NCBI RefSeq assembly: GCF_004364175.1
Contig: NZ_SNZW01000011.1
Location: 558,001 to 622,000, forward strand
Length of the DNA: 64,000 bases
Reading direction: 5' to 3'
Origin: Maribacter caenipelagi
Lineage (GTDB): Bacteria > Bacteroidota > Bacteroidia > Flavobacteriales > Flavobacteriaceae
The notes below the pieces were generated by a model. The model was not told the origin of the DNA, made no database searches, and saw nothing but the letters and a program-made list of their open reading frames with translations. A program made the position numbers and the translations under genes. Shown here one piece after another: positions 27,852-36,581 of the stretch (positions within the stretch are counted from its first letter, which is position 1; each line of letters begins with the position of its first letter).

Positions 27852-28484
27852 TTATTTTGCAATATAGGTCCAAGCATTTTTTCCTGAAGCTAATTGAATT
27901 TGTATTCTTTCGTAAGCTTCGCCTTCGTATCTATCTGCTTTTTGTAATTCTTGATGAGATAGGGTATACACTTGCCCTTTTATAGCATCTTCTTTATCTC
28001 CTGTATGTTGCAGCGTAGGGTAGAGGTCTGCCACTTTTATGTCAGATAACGTATACAAAGGTAATTCGTCTTCGAATCCGTTTAAAGGTCTCGCGAAAAC
28101 TCCTAATTGCACTTCTCTTTCTTGTAAAGTACCGTACGTAAATAGATAATGTGTAGCAGTTGCTCTTTGCACAAAGAACTCATCTACCACTTCTAATTCG
28201 GTTTTAAAAGAAACCAATTGACCAGCAAATTTCTTTTGAATACTTTCTATTAGCGAAGGTGCATCTTCTTTATAGTACCTTTCTAACGTAGCTTTGTCAG
28301 CTACGGTATACTGAACCGAATATGTGAAACCGCCCATGTCTTCTTCTACCAAAACTTTAGTAAACTTTGCACTTAAGAATTTACCGGTTGAAAGCACTTG
28401 CGGAATATGGGTTTCTTTCATCCACTGCAACCAGGTTTCATGAGCTGTTTCTTCAATATTCGTGGTAACGTTATATATATACAT
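27852..28484 (-). CDS. DUF4286 domain fused to an AIG2/gamma-glutamylcyclotransferase-like domain
   Basis: A 210-residue protein with two parts. Residues ~1-105 (MYIYNVTTNIEETAHETWLQWMKETHIP...) are DUF4286, usually a stand-alone ~100-residue protein in Bacteroidota. Residues ~115-210 (HYLFTYGTLQEREVQLGVF...DRYEGEAYERIQIQL) are a GGCT-like fold with the YGTL signature and the acidic Glu in YEGEAYERI. GGCT enzymes release 5-oxoproline from gamma-glutamyl amines. Fusion with DUF4286 suggests a shared ligand, but neither substrate is known. Confidence 0.85.
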   Translation of the reverse strand: MYIYNVTTNIEETAHETWLQWMKETHIPQVLSTGKFLSAKFTKVLVEEDMGGFTYSVQYTVADKATLERYYKEDAPSLIESIQKKFAGQLVSFKTELEVVDEFFVQRATATHYLFTYGTLQEREVQLGVFARPLNGFEDELPLYTLSDIKVADLYPTLQHTGDKEDAIKGQVYTLSHQELQKADRYEGEAYERIQIQLASGKNAWTYIAK

Positions 28485-28559
28485 GGGTTATATCAAGTTC
28501 TATTTGAAATGCAAAGTTAGTTCAACTAAGGCTTAAAACGAATTAGATAATACCTGATT

Positions 28560-30353
28560 TTAATTTATAGCGTCTCCCCTTAAAATTCTAAAGTTCTTTC
28601 TTGCTTCAGGAAAATAGTAACTGTCTTGATAATTGTAGATAATTTTCTCGTACTGTTCCTTAGCCTTTTGAGGATCGTTCAATACTTGTCTATACAATTC
28701 GCCCAGAGCATAATAGGCATCATCGGCTAGAATGCCATTGCCGTAGAACGTGATGATTTTTTGATAGTTTAATTGTGCTTCCTCGTATTTCTTTTGCTTA
28801 TCAAATAATTGTGCTTGTTTTAAAAGCGCCTCGTCTTCAATTTTTTCTCCCTTATGGTTTTCTAAAATATCGTCCAATGCAGTTATTGCCTCATCGGTTT
28901 TATTTTGGTAGGCTAAAAAATCTGCCCTGGCATATTTTTTTAAAGCGGTTTGTGTAGAGTCTTCAAGTGAATTATCTGAAATCAGTAGGCTCAACTGCAT
29001 AGCATCGTTGGCTATTAGTTGAGAGGTAGAACTTCGCAGTACTTTCAATTGCGTTAATGCCCAATCGAAATCTCCTTTATAGAAGCTAGTTTGTGCTACC
29101 TTATAACGAGCATCTTGACCTAAAACATCATTTTTTAATTTTTGCTGAATCTGAGAGAAGTAGATGAGTGCTTCGTTAAACTTTTTATCATAGACCAAAA
29201 TATCGCCTAATGCTAATTTTAAATATGCGGTACCTCTGTCACTTAATGGCAACTCTAAACTATTCTTCAATAATTTTTCTGCAGGTGCAGGATCGTTCTT
29301 TGTAAACGTTAGAAAATTAGCGTAGGCCACTTGAAGTTGTAACGATTGTGTTTGGTAGCCATATTCATCTACTAAGGCTTCGTATTTTTTTTGAATAGCA
29401 TCTAATTGATTGCCAGAAGCATTTAATAGTTCAATATCAATGAGGTTTAACTCCGCATCTAATTGAGTTATCTTATTGTTGGTATTTTCAATAATATAGC
29501 TGTAGATATCTTTGGCAATTTCACGTTCTTCATTGTCTAGGGCATCATTGCCTAAATTTTCTAGCCGCGTGGTGGAGCTACCGTTCATGCGTTTGAAAAT
29601 GGCTTTCTCTTGTCTAAATGCACTACCATATTGCTTTTGTTGAACGAATAACCAGCTTAAGAGTTCGTTCCAAAGAATATCAGGATTCTTTTGGGCACGC
29701 TCCAATAATACTTTTTTTAAAAGGATGTTATTTTTGTTCTCTGCATCTTCAGAAACGAAATCATCAATACTTCTTAATATGTTAGATTTAGATGTTTTGC
29801 CATCAATAACAAGATTTAAATATGAATTATACATCGCTTCTACATTGCCTTGTTCCCCATAAATTCTGGCAAGTTGAAAGTTGAAGTTTAGTGCAGGATT
29901 TAGCTTCATTGATGTTTGAAAGGCTTTTATAGCCATATCTAAAAGACTGTATTTTTGAAATTGAAGACCTATAGCGTATCCGTAATTAGGATTTTTAGAG
30001 ATGATGCCCAACGCTTTATCATAATAGGTTTGTGCCATTTCTTCTTTTTCTTGAAGAGCATAATTGTAACCCAAATCTATTAATAACGTTGGGTAAGGAT
30101 TGCGGTCTTTTAGACGTTGATTTAAAAAATCTTCAGCTTCTTTGTAGCGTTCTAATTGCTGATAGCAAGCAACTAAATCTTGTACGTATTCTGTTCTTCT
30201 CGGGTTTTTCTCTACTAATTTTTCGTAGAAAACAACCGCTTTTTCAAAATCACCATCAGCAAAATATTGCTTTGCCAAGAAATCATCTTGGGCAAAGGCG
30301 AAAGTAGATAGAGCTAAATATGTTATTAGGAAAAAGATAAACCGCATAATCAA
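28560..30353 (-). CDS. Secreted/periplasmic tetratricopeptide-repeat protein
   Basis: 597 residues with an N-terminal signal sequence (RFIFFLITYLALSTFAFAQ) and at least ten TPR-like helical pairs along the chain (FADGDFEKAVVFYEKLVEKNPR, NGILADDAYYALGELYRQ and similar). It is a periplasmic or outer-membrane-facing scaffold. Proteins of this size and order are common in Bacteroidota next to protein-export or envelope genes; no partner is visible here. Residue 3 is a second in-frame Met (MIMRF), so the start may be two codons later. Confidence 0.85.
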   Translation of the reverse strand: MIMRFIFFLITYLALSTFAFAQDDFLAKQYFADGDFEKAVVFYEKLVEKNPRRTEYVQDLVACYQQLERYKEAEDFLNQRLKDRNPYPTLLIDLGYNYALQEKEEMAQTYYDKALGIISKNPNYGYAIGLQFQKYSLLDMAIKAFQTSMKLNPALNFNFQLARIYGEQGNVEAMYNSYLNLVIDGKTSKSNILRSIDDFVSEDAENKNNILLKKVLLERAQKNPDILWNELLSWLFVQQKQYGSAFRQEKAIFKRMNGSSTTRLENLGNDALDNEEREIAKDIYSYIIENTNNKITQLDAELNLIDIELLNASGNQLDAIQKKYEALVDEYGYQTQSLQLQVAYANFLTFTKNDPAPAEKLLKNSLELPLSDRGTAYLKLALGDILVYDKKFNEALIYFSQIQQKLKNDVLGQDARYKVAQTSFYKGDFDWALTQLKVLRSSTSQLIANDAMQLSLLISDNSLEDSTQTALKKYARADFLAYQNKTDEAITALDDILENHKGEKIEDEALLKQAQLFDKQKKYEEAQLNYQKIITFYGNGILADDAYYALGELYRQVLNDPQKAKEQYEKIIYNYQDSYYFPEARKNFRILRGDAIN

Positions 30354-30463
30354 ATATACATAGAATGCGGTAAGTTGTTGTTAAGTAGATGCTAACAAGC
30401 ACTTGTTTTTACGAGATACTAACTTTGATTTTTTAGTGAGCGAATCTTGTAGTGACTATAGTA

Positions 30464-30790
30464 TTAATGTGACACGATTTTAAGACCTATAATTGAACCT
30501 ATTAATGTTGTAATGAAAAGTATACGTAAAAAAGTAGCTGGTTCTTTGAATACGAATATACCAACTAGTACTGTGCCTACGGCACCAATTCCCGTCCATA
30601 CTGCATAAGCGGTACCGATTGGTAATGTTTGTGTCGCTTTCACTAATAGTATCATACTTATGGCAAGTGCAACTAAAAACCCAACATACCACAAGTACAT
30701 TTCATTGCCAGTAGTTTCTTTGGCTTTACCTAAACAGAAAGCAAAGGCTACCTCAAAAAGACCCGCGATTATTAATAATGCCCAATTCAT
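30464..30790 (-). CDS. Small multidrug resistance family transporter, SugE/Gdx (guanidinium exporter)-like
   Basis: A 108-residue four-TM SMR protein. The essential acidic residue is E13 in IAGLFEVAFA. TM2 ends TLPIGTAYAVWTGIGAVGT, the Gdx/SugE signature, with the following KEPATFLRILFITTLIGSIIGLK. Gdx transporters exchange guanidinium for protons. EmrE-type drug exporters differ in the TM1 context, so Gdx is favoured. No guanidine riboswitch-like leader was recognised upstream. The gene appears monocistronic. Confidence 0.85.
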   Translation of the reverse strand: MNWALLIIAGLFEVAFAFCLGKAKETTGNEMYLWYVGFLVALAISMILLVKATQTLPIGTAYAVWTGIGAVGTVLVGIFVFKEPATFLRILFITTLIGSIIGLKIVSH

Positions 30791-30835
30791 AGTTGTACAG
30801 ATTTAGTAAAAGTAAAGGTCAATAATCTTTACAAT

Positions 30836-30990
30836 TTATTCATTGTAATGAAGGTACTTTTTTAATGTGGTGCCTTTACAGATAAACGAAAGATTTTCGT
30901 TGTAAATATCTTGGTTGCTGCAAGCAAGAAAGACCGATAGCAATAAAATTGGTTTAAGTTTATAATAGGTGTTTAGGGTATATTTTATGG
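30836..30990 (-). other. Intergenic open frame resembling a short lipoprotein without a start codon
   Basis: In the 275-bp gap before the amidase, the minus strand has a frame reading (C-terminal part) KLKPILLLSVFLACSNQDIYNE... and ending at a TAA at 30836-30838. It contains a lipobox-like LLLSVFLAC. No ATG, GTG or TTG lies upstream in frame, because a TAA precedes it. It is either a decayed small lipoprotein gene or chance. Nothing else is seen in the gap. Confidence 0.25.
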
Positions 30991-31065
30991 GGGCTAAAAG
31001 ACTGTCTGTTTACATTCGCTAAGGATAAGAATTAGCCTATTCAAACCTTAATAAGAAAATTGATG

Positions 31066-32607
31066 CTATTTTAAATCGGGCGATTTTCGGTGTTTGGTTC
31101 CCTGTTCATAAGCATATGTAAGTCCAATTAAAACAGGCTCGTCATACATTCTACCCAGAAATTGGAGTCCCGCTGGTAGGTTTCCTCTTGTAAAACCCAT
31201 GGGAACCGTAAAGGCTGGCTGTCCTGTGTGTGGACTAATAACCTGACTATTGTCTCCCTTATATTCTTCTTGATATTGATCAATAGGAGCTGGAGGGTGA
31301 TTCCACGAAGGATAAACGATGGCGTCTAGTTGTAAAGAATCCATCATGTTTTCAATAGCTTCTCGAAATGCAACTCTTCGAATATCGGTATAGGCATCTA
31401 AACATGGTATTTCCGAATTTTCCCATCTATCAGTGTGGGCTGCATTACGAACTAATCTTTCTCTAGCAAAATCAGATGTACTTCCCACTTCAATAATATC
31501 TTCAATTGTTTTTAATGAATCATTTTTAACGTAATCGGATAAAAAAGTCTCGACATCATCGCGAAAAGTAGCACACCATTGATTTTGTTTTAAGTATTGA
31601 AAATCAGGCACGATAACCGAATCGATGACCGAAGCGCCTAAAGAGTCTAATTGCAGAAGTGCTTTGTTAAATAATTGATTTATTTCTGGATGTGGATTAT
31701 CATCACTTAAGGTTCTCAGAACCCCTATTCTAGAACCGTTTAGGGCATCTTTTTTAAGAAATTGTGTATAATCTGCCGGTGTCTTTCCCTCTGAATATGT
31801 TGTTATTGGGTCTTTAGGGTCTATACCTGCAATAACTTCTAAAACTTTAGTTGCATCTTCAACAGTTCTGCACATGGGGCCGACCACATCATTCCTCAAA
31901 TAAAGCGGAACAATTGCACTTCTACTTACTAATCCTAAAGTAGTTCTAAAACCTACCAGAGCATTATGAGATGATGGACCTCTGATTGAATTTCCAGTAT
32001 CTGTGCCAAGACCTATTGTTCCAAAATTGGCGGCAATCGAAGCACCTGTACCACCACTGGATCCTGCAGGTACGTAGTTGGTATTATACGGATTTCTAGT
32101 GGTGCCGGCTGTTGAACTTTCGCTATGCATAGGGCTAAAAGCCCATTCTGCCATGTTAGATTTTGCTATGATTATTGCACCGGCTTCTACAAGTTTCTTG
32201 ATAATAAATGCATCTTCTTCTGGAACATAGTTTTGTAGTGCCAGAGAACCTGCAGTAGTAGGTAGGTCTGTTGTATTAATATTATCTTTTACAATTAACG
32301 GTATACCATGTAAAGGGCGTAAAGTGCCAGTTCGTTTATATTCTTCATCAAGTTCTTTCGCTATTTCTAAAGCTCTGGGGTTAATTACCGTAATTGCGTT
32401 CAAAGAATTATCAAAATTTTCAATTCTTTCAAGATATGCATTTACCAACTGTTCACTGTTAAAGGTCTTATTCTTATAGGATTTATGAATATCTGAAATG
32501 GTTAGTTCTTCAATGTCTAGCTCTTTTTCATTTGTAGATTTTTTATCAGCGCATCCTAGAAAAATCATACTCATAATTAACAGATAGCAATTGAATTTGA
32601 AATTCAT
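31066..32607 (-). CDS. Amidase-signature family hydrolase, lipoprotein
   Basis: 513 residues with a lipoprotein signal ending SMIFLGC. The amidase-signature triad is present: Lys in PLIVKDNINT, Ser in the G-S-S-G-G-T block (AGSSGGTGASIAANFGTIGLGTDTGNSIRGPSSHN), and the catalytic Ser in DTGNSIRGPS. It hydrolyses amide bonds of an unspecified substrate. The lipoprotein anchor places it in the periplasm, as for peptide- or amide-degrading members such as the MnmC-adjacent group. It is monocistronic. Confidence 0.87.
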   Translation of the reverse strand: MNFKFNCYLLIMSMIFLGCADKKSTNEKELDIEELTISDIHKSYKNKTFNSEQLVNAYLERIENFDNSLNAITVINPRALEIAKELDEEYKRTGTLRPLHGIPLIVKDNINTTDLPTTAGSLALQNYVPEEDAFIIKKLVEAGAIIIAKSNMAEWAFSPMHSESSTAGTTRNPYNTNYVPAGSSGGTGASIAANFGTIGLGTDTGNSIRGPSSHNALVGFRTTLGLVSRSAIVPLYLRNDVVGPMCRTVEDATKVLEVIAGIDPKDPITTYSEGKTPADYTQFLKKDALNGSRIGVLRTLSDDNPHPEINQLFNKALLQLDSLGASVIDSVIVPDFQYLKQNQWCATFRDDVETFLSDYVKNDSLKTIEDIIEVGSTSDFARERLVRNAAHTDRWENSEIPCLDAYTDIRRVAFREAIENMMDSLQLDAIVYPSWNHPPAPIDQYQEEYKGDNSQVISPHTGQPAFTVPMGFTRGNLPAGLQFLGRMYDEPVLIGLTYAYEQGTKHRKSPDLK

Positions 32608-32754
32608 AATGAAGAAAGTTTTAAGATTTTACCAGTTCATATTTGAAAATGAAGGTTTTACTAAATTAATGAATATAGATGAGGTAGTGTGGCTGAGTTG
32701 CAATTGAAAAAATGTTTTTATCGAGTCGATATTATTAGGTATGTGTTTTAAAGC

Positions 32755-32788
32755 AAAACGCCGTGTAACATTCGTTAAACGGCGTTTT
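32755..32788 (-). terminator. Intrinsic terminator downstream of serS
   Basis: A perfect 10-bp stem AAAACGCCGT / ACGGCGTTTT (32755-32764 with 32779-32788). A nested TAAC/GTTA stem lies inside, and U residues follow on the minus strand. It lies just after the serS stop. Confidence 0.8.
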
Positions 32789-32841
32789 GTTGAATATATG
32801 TTAAAACTTAAATCTCAGAATAAAATCTGAATGTTTTAGTG

Positions 32842-34113
32842 TTAATCTATTATATCAAAACCACAATAAGGCACTAATACTTCAGGAATTTTAATTCCGT
32901 CTGCAGTTTGGTAGTTTTCAAGAATTCCCGCTAAAACACGAGGTAAAGCCAAAGAACTTCCGTTCAAGGTGTGTGCCAATTGGTTTTTACCATTCTCATC
33001 CTTAAAACGCAGTTTTAATCTGTTGGCTTGATAAGTCTCAAAATTTGAAACTGAACTTATTTCTAACCACCTATCCTGTGCTGTGGAGAATACTTCAAAA
33101 TCAAAAGTAAGTGCGGCTGTGAAACCTAGATCACCACCACAAAGTCTTAAAATGCGGTAAGGTAGTTTTAACTCTCTAAGAATATTCTTTACGTGTTCAA
33201 CCATACCATCTAAAGCTTCATATGATTTTGATGGATGTTCTACACGTACTATTTCAACTTTATCGAATTGATGAAGTCTATTTAAACCACGCACATGAGC
33301 TCCATAGCTACCAGCTTCTCTTCTAAAACACGGTGTGTAACCCGTATATGTAATAGGGAAATCACTTTCGTTGACGATTACATCTCTAAAAATATTCGTT
33401 ACCGGAACCTCTGCAGTCGGTATTAAATAAAGATCATCTGCTGTTACATGGTACATTTGTCCTTCTTTGTCCGGTAATTGACCTGTACCATAACCTGAAA
33501 GTTCATTTACCAAATGCGGAACTTGAATTTCGGTATAACCTGCTTCAGTGTTTTTATCTAAGAAATAGGCAATTAAAGCACGTTGTAAACGAGCACCTTT
33601 TCCTTTGTAAACCGGGAATCCTGCGCCAGCAATCTTAACACCTAATTCAAAATCTATGATGTCATATTTCTTCGCCAGCTCCCAATGTGGTAGGGCGCCT
33701 TCAACCAATTTAGGTACTTCACCTTCATTGAATATCTCTTCATTGTCGTCTTCAGTAGAGCCTTTTTTTACAGAAGTATGTGGTGCATTCGGTAATTGGT
33801 AAAGAAGTGTTTGTAGCTCTTCTTCTACTGCATTTAAATCATTACCTAATTGTTTTGATTCTTCCTTTAGTTTTACCGTTTGTTCTTTTAAAGAATTAGC
33901 TTCTTGAGCTTTTCCAGTTTTGTACAATACACCGATCTCTTTGGAAATTTTATTCGATTCTGCCAAAATGTTGTCCAAACTTGTTTGGGCAGCACGTCGG
34001 TTTTCATCTAATTGAAGCACTTTTTCAATTAAGGGTCGTGCATCAATATTCCTTTTTCCAAGGGCTAGGATAATATCTTCTTGATTATCTCTAATGGTTT
34101 GTATTTGTAACAT
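32842..34113 (-). CDS. serS: Seryl-tRNA synthetase
   Basis: 423 residues, full length. The N-terminal coiled-coil tRNA-binding arm spans ~30-100. Class II motif 2 is PCFRREAGSYGAHVRGLNRLHQFDKVE, and motif 3 ends NGSSLALPRVLAGILE. It charges serine onto tRNA-Ser and tRNA-Sec-type acceptors using ATP. It is followed by the terminator at 32755-32788. It is upstream and divergent in frame from no gene; its own promoter lies in the 150-bp gap before it. Confidence 0.97.
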   Translation of the reverse strand: MLQIQTIRDNQEDIILALGKRNIDARPLIEKVLQLDENRRAAQTSLDNILAESNKISKEIGVLYKTGKAQEANSLKEQTVKLKEESKQLGNDLNAVEEELQTLLYQLPNAPHTSVKKGSTEDDNEEIFNEGEVPKLVEGALPHWELAKKYDIIDFELGVKIAGAGFPVYKGKGARLQRALIAYFLDKNTEAGYTEIQVPHLVNELSGYGTGQLPDKEGQMYHVTADDLYLIPTAEVPVTNIFRDVIVNESDFPITYTGYTPCFRREAGSYGAHVRGLNRLHQFDKVEIVRVEHPSKSYEALDGMVEHVKNILRELKLPYRILRLCGGDLGFTAALTFDFEVFSTAQDRWLEISSVSNFETYQANRLKLRFKDENGKNQLAHTLNGSSLALPRVLAGILENYQTADGIKIPEVLVPYCGFDIID

Positions 34114-34267
34114 TATGGATGTATTGTATTTAAAAACAAATTTACATTAATCTAAAATTTCTAATGCCCACTTTTCAAGACTAAACATCGATTATTATGG
34201 TTTTTAATCAAATTGTTCTAAATCTATTAAGTTTTGCTAGATACAAGAACTTGTATTTAGAGATATA

Positions 34268-35599
34268 TTATTTTTCAGGACTTCCTAAGTTTGAAGGTAG
34301 AATCCAATCGTGATGTTTTGTTCGGTACCATGTCTCTGCTGCAAGATCAGTTTTAGAATCTATGAAGGGTACATAAGGTTTGCGATTTATACTAATCTTC
34401 GACTTTTCTAGGTAAACTGCAACGTTTCTATCGTTTTGTTCGAATTCTTTTTTTAAATATTGGGCAAACTGCCATGCAAAATCCGGGTAGGCAAATATTT
34501 TGCGCTCTTGACCGCGAGATACATAATCTTTCGGTATAATAATGAACTCTTCTTTGGTGTCTTTATCGACTACTTTAAAGGTGCCTTTACCTTGTCTGCT
34601 ACGTAGCATCATTCGCCAACTCATTCTATGTCCTTCTTCACTCCATAGTACATCGTCTTTTATAGCATGATGTCTTACAGGTAGTAATAACTGAATTATG
34701 AAATAAATACTTCCGCTAAATAACAGTACATTTTTGTAATTAGGCAACTTTGAATATGTGGTTGTAAATGCTGGTTTTGTTTTAAAAAATATTTTACGAA
34801 TAGTTTCTGACTCAAAAAAGAAGACGCTGAAAGCAATTGATAAATAAGGGAATATGCCTATCTGAAATATGATAGAATTGAATAGATGAAAGAACAATGA
34901 AAGAAAGAATGCCGCTTTTCTAGTTGGTTTCCAGAGTAATGCTGGGACAATGAGCAAATCAAACAAAATACCAACAGACCCTATTATGGTATGTATCCAA
35001 GGTTCTTGTAAAATGTCGCCCACAAGCCAATAATTTCTTTTAGAATGCATCAGAACGGCTATGGTGCTAAAATCTAACCAATCTCCATACATTTTTGCTA
35101 CAGATGCATATACATAAACTATAAATAATTGTAGTACAACTACCCATTTTACATAGGCATACATAGAGTTACATTCTAATTCAGGATGTAATCTAACGTC
35201 ATACGATCGACTTCTTTCCGCAGGAAAAAAGCACATTAATAATGATATTAAAATGAGTAAATAGTAATGATTGTTATAAGCTGTTTTTTGCATTAAATAC
35301 GTAGCAGTCCATAATACTGTAAAAGATATGATACTTGCTCTGTATTTGAAGCCCAAAGCAATACATAGTCCAAGTAATCCCATTAATCCAAAATAGAAAT
35401 ACATGCCATTACCTGGCAGTGGTTGTAGAAATTCAAAATCTATAAAAGGAAACTTATATTTTGGCGTGATCAGATTTCGCTTTACCCATCCCGTAGTAAT
35501 AGCGCCAAAACACTCTAGGGAGACGAGTATGCCGAAAAATATTCGAAAAATAATTAACGGGCTATTATCTATACGTTGAAATAATAACCTGTTGAGCAT
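34268..35599 (-). CDS. HTTM-domain (vitamin K-dependent gamma-carboxylase-like) membrane protein
   Basis: 443 residues with at least six membrane helices, starting LIIFRIFFGILVSLECFGAI. It resembles the HTTM (horizontally transferred TM) family related to gamma-glutamyl carboxylase: PALLWKPTRKAAFFLSLFFHLFNSIIFQIGIFPYLSIAF, and the C-terminal lumenal part WSEEGHRMSWRMMLRSRQGKG. The substrate in bacteria is unknown. The gene starts 2 bp after the ribF stop, so it is the second gene of a ribF operon. Confidence 0.85.
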   Translation of the reverse strand: MLNRLLFQRIDNSPLIIFRIFFGILVSLECFGAITTGWVKRNLITPKYKFPFIDFEFLQPLPGNGMYFYFGLMGLLGLCIALGFKYRASIISFTVLWTATYLMQKTAYNNHYYLLILISLLMCFFPAERSRSYDVRLHPELECNSMYAYVKWVVVLQLFIVYVYASVAKMYGDWLDFSTIAVLMHSKRNYWLVGDILQEPWIHTIIGSVGILFDLLIVPALLWKPTRKAAFFLSLFFHLFNSIIFQIGIFPYLSIAFSVFFFESETIRKIFFKTKPAFTTTYSKLPNYKNVLLFSGSIYFIIQLLLPVRHHAIKDDVLWSEEGHRMSWRMMLRSRQGKGTFKVVDKDTKEEFIIIPKDYVSRGQERKIFAYPDFAWQFAQYLKKEFEQNDRNVAVYLEKSKISINRKPYVPFIDSKTDLAAETWYRTKHHDWILPSNLGSPEK

Positions 35600-35601
35600 A
35601 A

Positions 35602-36528
35602 TTACTTTTTAATATAGTGTAGCGATTTTTCTTTGTCTTTGGCTAATTGATCTTTTAAAGCATCAATAGATTCAAATTTATGTTCATCTCTCAAGCGAAC
35701 CAAAATATTTACTTGAATTTTTTGGTCATATAAATCGGCATCAAAATTGAAAAAATTGATTTCTATAGATTTCTCCGTACCATTTACGGTCGGGTTATAG
35801 CCAATATTCATCATACCATGTACTACCTCTCCATTTAAATTGCTATTTACGATATAAGCTCCATTTTTTGGTATTAGCTTGTAATCTTCAGCAATAGATA
35901 GGTTTGCCGTTGGGTAGCCTAGTTGCTTGCCAATGCCCTTACCTTTTGTAATTGTTCCCGTAAGCATATATTCATAGCCTAAATAGCTATTGGCGGTTTC
36001 AATATCGCCCTCTTCCAATGCTTTTCTGATTTTGGTAGAACTTACCGATACATCATCGATTTCTTGAGCGGGAATTTCTTCGACCGAAAAGTCATACGTG
36101 TTGCCAAAAGTGATCAAATCTGTGATGTTGGCATTTCTATTTCGCCCAAACCTATGATCATACCCGATAATTACCTTTTTAATATGTAAAGTATTTACAA
36201 GCATATCGCGCACGAACTCAATAGCCGTAAGACGAGAAAATTCTTTGGTGAAAGGATGAATAATTAGTACGTCTAGACCAAGTTTTTCTAAAATACTGAT
36301 CTTTTCATCTATGGTGTTCAGCAGTTTTATATTCGCATCTTTCTGTAAAACCATTCTTGGATGTGGAAAAAACGTAAGAACCGAAGATTTTAGTTCGGTA
36401 CTCTTGGCATGATTTATGATTTTATTAAGTATTTTAAGGTGACCTATATGCACACCATCAAAGGTGCCTATGGTAATGACCGTAGGATATTCTTCTTTAT
36501 ACTTAGAAATGTTGCGGACTGTAATCAC
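35602..36528 (-). CDS. ribF: Bifunctional riboflavin kinase / FAD synthetase
   Basis: 308 residues. The N-terminal FAD synthetase domain has VITIGTFDGVHIGHLKIL (HxGH) and FFPHPRMVL. The C-terminal flavokinase domain has KGKGIGKQLGYPTANLSI and the tail DLYDQKIQVNILVRLRDEHKF. It makes FMN from riboflavin and ATP, then FAD. The gene is divergent from the metalloprotease at 36582 (53 bp between starts) and leads into the HTTM gene with a 2-bp gap. Confidence 0.96.
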   Translation of the reverse strand: MITVRNISKYKEEYPTVITIGTFDGVHIGHLKILNKIINHAKSTELKSSVLTFFPHPRMVLQKDANIKLLNTIDEKISILEKLGLDVLIIHPFTKEFSRLTAIEFVRDMLVNTLHIKKVIIGYDHRFGRNRNANITDLITFGNTYDFSVEEIPAQEIDDVSVSSTKIRKALEEGDIETANSYLGYEYMLTGTITKGKGIGKQLGYPTANLSIAEDYKLIPKNGAYIVNSNLNGEVVHGMMNIGYNPTVNGTEKSIEINFFNFDADLYDQKIQVNILVRLRDEHKFESIDALKDQLAKDKEKSLHYIKK

Positions 36529-36581
36529 CTATGATAGAAAATAAAAAGACTTATATTTGATTTTGAGTTAAAAGCCTCTTA

